Assembly (NCBI RefSeq): GCF_041381155.1
Contig: NC_091142.1
Span: 8,046,778-8,110,777, forward strand
Source: Argopecten irradians
Taxonomy: Eukaryota > Mollusca > Bivalvia > Pectinida > Pectinidae
DNA length: 64,000 nt
Direction of reading: 5' to 3'
Made by a program: the position numbers and the translations under genes. Below the pieces are notes generated by a model, which saw only the letters and a list, made by a program, of their open reading frames with translations, made no database searches and was not told the DNA's origin. Of this stretch, positions 59,898-64,000 are shown piece after piece (position 1 is the stretch's first letter; every line of letters starts with the position of its first letter).

Positions 59898-61245
59898 AAC
59901 AAGAGGCCCAAGGGCCTTAACAGTCATCTGACTATCTTGGCAATGGCTGTATAGGAAAATAATTAGATATGGTGTCATGGTAGCCATCTTCAATCTGGGA
60001 TGAACCAGAGATATAACAATACTTTGACAAGATTATATCAGCCGCATTTCATGTTTCAAGTTTCAGTTAAATTGCACTGGTAGAACTTGAGAAGAAGTTC
60101 AAAATGTGTTTCAAGATGGCATCTGTGGCAGCCATCTTGTATCATCTGTGGCAGCCATCTTGGATTTTGGATCGACATAAAATATAACAACACTTGGTCG
60201 GGACCATGACAGGATCATTTCATGCAGGTTTCAGCTTAATCACACTGTTAGAACTTGAGAAGAAGTTCAAAATTCAAGATTTTGGAATATTTGACTCTCA
60301 TGACCTTGAAAGTAGGTCAAGGTCATTCATTTCCACAACTTTGATAGCCCTTTATCTCAGCATGCTACTGACTAAATATGAATACCCTGGATCTTTCGGC
60401 TAATTAAAAGGTGTAGTTAAAAGATTTTAGCTTAATTGACCCCTGTGACCTTGAAAGAAGGTCAAGGTAATTCATTTTTATAACTATGGTAAACCTTCAT
60501 CCCAGCATGCCACCAGGCAAAATATGAGTATCCTGGACATTTGGGTTAGTTAACAAAAATTGTTCAAAGAATTTAGCCTATTTGACCCCTGTGACCTTGA
60601 AAGAACGTCAAGGTCATTAATTTTCACACCTTTGGTAGCCCTTCATCCCAGCATGCTACAGGCCAAATATGAGTACCCTGGGTCTTTCGGTTAGTTAGAA
60701 GAAGTCGTTCAAAGATTTTAGCCAATTTGACCCCCGGTGACCTTGACAATACGTCAAGGTCATTTATTTTCACAACTTTGATAGCCCTTCATCCCAGCAT
60801 GCTACAGGCCAAATATGAGTACCCTGGGTATTTCGGTTAGTTAGAAGAAGTCGTTCAAAGATTTTAGCCAATTTGACACCCGGTGACCTTGACAATACGT
60901 CAAGGTCATTAAGTTTCACAACTTTGTAGCCCTTCATCCAAGCATGCTACAGGCCAAATATGAGTACCCTGGACCTTTTGGTTAGTTAGAAGAAGTTGTT
61001 CAAAGATTTTAGCCTATTTGACCCCTGTGACCTTGAAAGTAGGTCAAGGTCATTTATTTTCACAACTTTGATAGCCCTTCATCCCAGTACGCTATAGGCC
61101 AAATATGAGTACTTTGGGCCTTACGGCTATTGAGAAGAAGTTGTTTGAATGAAAAGTTTACGCACGGCGGACGGCGCACGGCGGACGACGACGGACGGTG
61201 CATGATGACTATTGGTCATCCTGACCCTTTGGGTCAGATGACCTA
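59898..61245 (-). mobile_element. GGCCC/GGTCATC-ended element with tandem array (family 4), long copy
   Basis: Left ACAAGAGGCCCAAGGGCCTT with AACAGTCATCTGAC; right GGTCATCCTGACCC, TTT, GGGTCAGATGACCT. The ends match the short copy at 19329-19624 reverse-complemented. A GGACGGCGCACGGCGGACG stretch lies just inside the right end. About six tandem units of 147 bp fill 60300-61130. Confidence 0.75.
60301..61060 (+). repeat. 147-bp tandem array with TGACCTTGA...TCAAGGTCA palindromes
   Basis: Each unit has TTGACCCCTGTGACCTTGAA, AGTAGGTCAAGGTCATT, CACAACTTTGATAGCCCTTC, ATCCCAGCATGCTACAGGCC and AAATATGAGTACCCTGGGTC. TGACCTTGA starts at 60301, 60446, 60592, 60738, 60884 and 61028; each is followed 6-7 bases later by TCAAGGTCA except unit 2 (TCAAGGTAA). 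Confidence 0.8.
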
Positions 61246-62131
61246 AAAAGAAAATTTGCATGTAAAACCAAATAACTTATTCCTGACTGCAACACTATAC
61301 AATGTTAGTACCGTATTCGACGTAGTTAGAGCCCCTCCCCCTATAAGCGTCTCATCCCTCTTCTTAAGGAGTTGGGTTATCCCATCCCATGGATTTAACT
61401 ATGCTTATAACATCGGCATAGTATCCTATATTACATGAACTTGCGAGTCGTTAACATTCATATGTGAATCACGACGTGTAAATAATGTGTATCAAAGCAA
61501 AGAAGGTATGCAAATGTATGTATACTGCGACATATTAATGTATCACGAGTACATAAAAAAAATAAGAATATGTCTTACTGTGTACTACAAATTTTATAAA
61601 ACGTTTTATTTTTTTTTTATTTTTTTTTATTTTTTTTTTATTTTTTGTATAACGAATTGAAACTTGCGTTTGTTCACTTCATTTAATTTTACACTCAAAT
61701 AGCGAATAGCCAACCTCTCATAACTCTATTTGAACCTTTTCAGCAAAGGGTTAATTTCATAATACACTGTACATATGGTATATATAAACTAAAAAAAGTT
61801 TGTTCATTCGTTTATTTATATCGGCCAGAGTCGTTATTTGGAAAAAAATATAATGTAAAACGAAATCAAGACAATGTTGATTTCCTTTCGCTCTAGCTAT
61901 ACAACTATTTTTTTCGAATAGAGCAGTTAAATAATACATGTTTATGGTATAAACAAATACGTGGGTATTGTAATGATTGATTGAGCTATGATGGAATACA
62001 AATTGCTTATGTGTTCAGAAGTTTGGTTTTTTTCCATCACTAAATGAAGTTATACTGCAGAAGAAATCAGAATATGTGTCTTAATGCATTGTTCAGGTTT
62101 TCTGCATTCAGACATAGCAAGATAAACACCT

Positions 62132-62428
62132 TCATCGATATTCCAGGTGTTACTATATATCACCGTGGCCATATCCACACCTTGAATATTTCGTACCAAA
62201 CCTGAAGGCTATGTGCAAACGGATGGTTGTGGTGTGGGTTTGAGTCTGGACTTCATTGTCCATTAAGGTACACTGTGGTTAATTGTGTGGCTTTGAAGTT
62301 GGTCGTCGCTGTCTGTAAAAGGAAGTTTCTGCTGGCCTATGTGTTCTGTATTATTCTCCTGTTTTATATGAAATATCCCAGGGTGTATATAACACCATAG
62401 ACAGTAACCTCAGGAATATCAATGATGG
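62132..62428. mobile_element. MITE family 2, diverged long copy
   Basis: TTCATCGATATTCCAGGTGT at the left and CCTCAGGAATATCAATGATG at the right, with GGTACACTGTGGTTAATTGT and TGTGGCTTTGAAGTTGG inside as in the 42792 copy. Many changes, so old. Confidence 0.6.
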
Positions 62429-64000
62429 AGTATCTCATTAGCTCTAATTTTAGATTTACATAATTTGATCCAGTATTGTTTTTACATTTTCAAACATCAT
62501 AGCAATCCTGGTTTTAACAAACGATGAAAGTTTGAAGATTTATGCAAGGAAAAAGATATATCAGGAATGAGACATAAATAGAGCATACTATGTTCAAACG
62601 TTCGTATGTGTATGTTTTTGTACCTTGAAAGTCATGAATTACAGATGTGTAACCTGATGCTGTTTTCGCAAAAAATATGATGAAAAACTAAATTTGCTTT
62701 CTTAGTTCAAAGTGTTATAACATACACTTCTTCAAAGTGAAAAACTCATCATCATATCTTTTACAGCCAATTTCACACCTCGTCAACTTTCTGTATGCTT
62801 TTTCTTTCGTCTTAACTATGTGTTAATGGTGAGATATATTATACCCGTACGAAACAGTGCGTAACTTGTACTATCAAAATGTTGATGGTAGTGACAATGT
62901 CCTTCGCATGTCCCTTACCACATCAAAAATTACATAAAAATTATACTAAATATCCTCTACAGCACTTATCCGAATAAATTTATCTCATTTAATCATTCAT
63001 CTATATGTAACGCCGTGCGCGTCCTTGACCTTCACCTTTTCTACTATAAAATATAATCTTACTTTTTTATAATCTATTTCACATACAGTGAAAACTGCCT
63101 TAGAGGCCACTTCTGTGTAAAGACCATCTGACAACTTTTACAACACAATTTGCTCTGTGTTATACAAATATATAGACCAATTAGCTACATATATAAAGAC
63201 TATATTTTCATACGTCCCTTGGGTGGTCACTGTAGACATGTTTGACTGTATTAACAGGGATATCTTAACCATTCACGACTCTCTCTTACATTTAAAACAT
63301 TCTCCCTCATTCAGGACCTTTGTGACACATTCGGGACGTTCTTCCCCATATTTGAGACCTTCTATCACACATGTATGACCTTATCGCTCCCCCTCTCTCT
63401 TCCATATACACGTTTTGTAATTTAAATTATCATGTTTGTTTTCTACCATAACTACCGGGGTTATCCTTTACTAGGGAAAGGATACCAAGGTGCAGGGCAT
63501 GGTATGACATTCCTAAATCAGAACACAACGCAATCAGCATACTCTATTCTAATATGCAATTTGCTTCAAAAGTACATTAATTTCATATGAGATATTAGTT
63601 CAAAGGTTGTAATTTGTCTTACTCAGTTAACTCTAGCACCAAAATTACAGAATCTCTTCTCGGTCAGTTTATTATATTTCTAATCGTCTTTTTAAAGCCT
63701 TGCTTTTAAATGTATATTTTCATAAGTGTTCCAAAGGGAATATTCATAATATTAACTGCCTCTGCTCCCAATTTTCGGCTGCATTACTTTTGTCAAGGAA
63801 ATGAACCGCAGTTTACTTTTCAGGTCGCCATCTTGCTATCATCTAGTTTTCAAAACACTCACTTTCTATGACGTCATAACACTATGACGATTAGCTAATT
63901 CCTGGTCTAAAAAGAGCTCATCAACATGTTTAGATCCCATTTTGCGCATCCCTTAAATGATTAAAAAGTCATATAAATTTCAGAACATCATGGCCGCAAT

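Larger units (their letters stand above)
58736..64000. other. Upstream of the SDR gene; intergenic or first intron
   Basis: If the SDR gene's first exon lies beyond the window, this is its first intron. Contents: two direct copies of about 60 bp (GTCCTCCACCTGTGGAAGTG..., 58940-59037), a poly(A) run (59237-59278), part of a MITE family 2 copy (59799-59845), the element at 59898-61245, T-rich runs at 61605-61645 and a diverged MITE family 2 copy (62132-62428). No gene is supported in 61250-64000. Confidence 0.45.

Noticed and set aside
60194-60403. 69-codon open frame
   Set aside because: Lies in the first units of the 147-bp array of a non-coding element.

Overview
The window is nuclear DNA of an animal: AT-rich, genes split by GT-AG introns, an intron-bearing tRNA-Tyr, and a dense load of small inverted-repeat transposons and SINE-like fragments. 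The SINE-type tails (ATGACCCTGGCTGTTAATAGG type), the minisatellite-bearing GGCCC-ended elements and the stand-alone NHL-type propeller gene fit a bivalve mollusc, perhaps a scallop. The species call is inference from memory of such repeats, not from a search.

Layout. 1-4.5 kb: intergenic DNA, a single-exon NHL/TRIM-like beta-propeller gene (2113-3072 +) and a tRNA-Tyr with a 17-nt intron (4414-4503 -). 4.5-6.8 kb: hairpins and MITEs. 6.85-10.6 kb: a two-exon minus-strand gene for a 737-residue DUF3987-family protein (primase/helicase-associated family, otherwise mostly bacterial and phage). 12.2-22.6 kb: gene A, eight exons, 380 residues, a multi-pass membrane protein I do not recognise. 22.8-34.8 kb: intergenic, mostly repeats. 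34.9-40.2 kb: gene B, a tandem paralogue of A with matching intron phases, seven exons, 360 residues. 40.2-56.2 kb: intergenic, including a three-level nest of transposons. 56.2-58.7 kb: the last three exons of a retinol-dehydrogenase-like SDR gene (minus strand), its first exon not found. 58.7-64 kb: intergenic with one 1.35-kb tandem-repeat element.

The most unusual object is in gene A: the junction of exon 5 with intron 5 has been amplified into a minisatellite of about 70 units (16529-19187). Every unit carries the last 20 exon bases plus a 5' splice site, so the intron begins with a long array of decoy donors. Gene B lacks the array and lacks the exon that follows it. The repeats are well enough preserved that target-site duplications can be read for several families (TA, 8 bp, 9 bp and a 21-bp flanking repeat), giving a relative insertion order at 41.8-43.8 kb. 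I found no CRISPR, operon, plasmid or virus-derived coding region.
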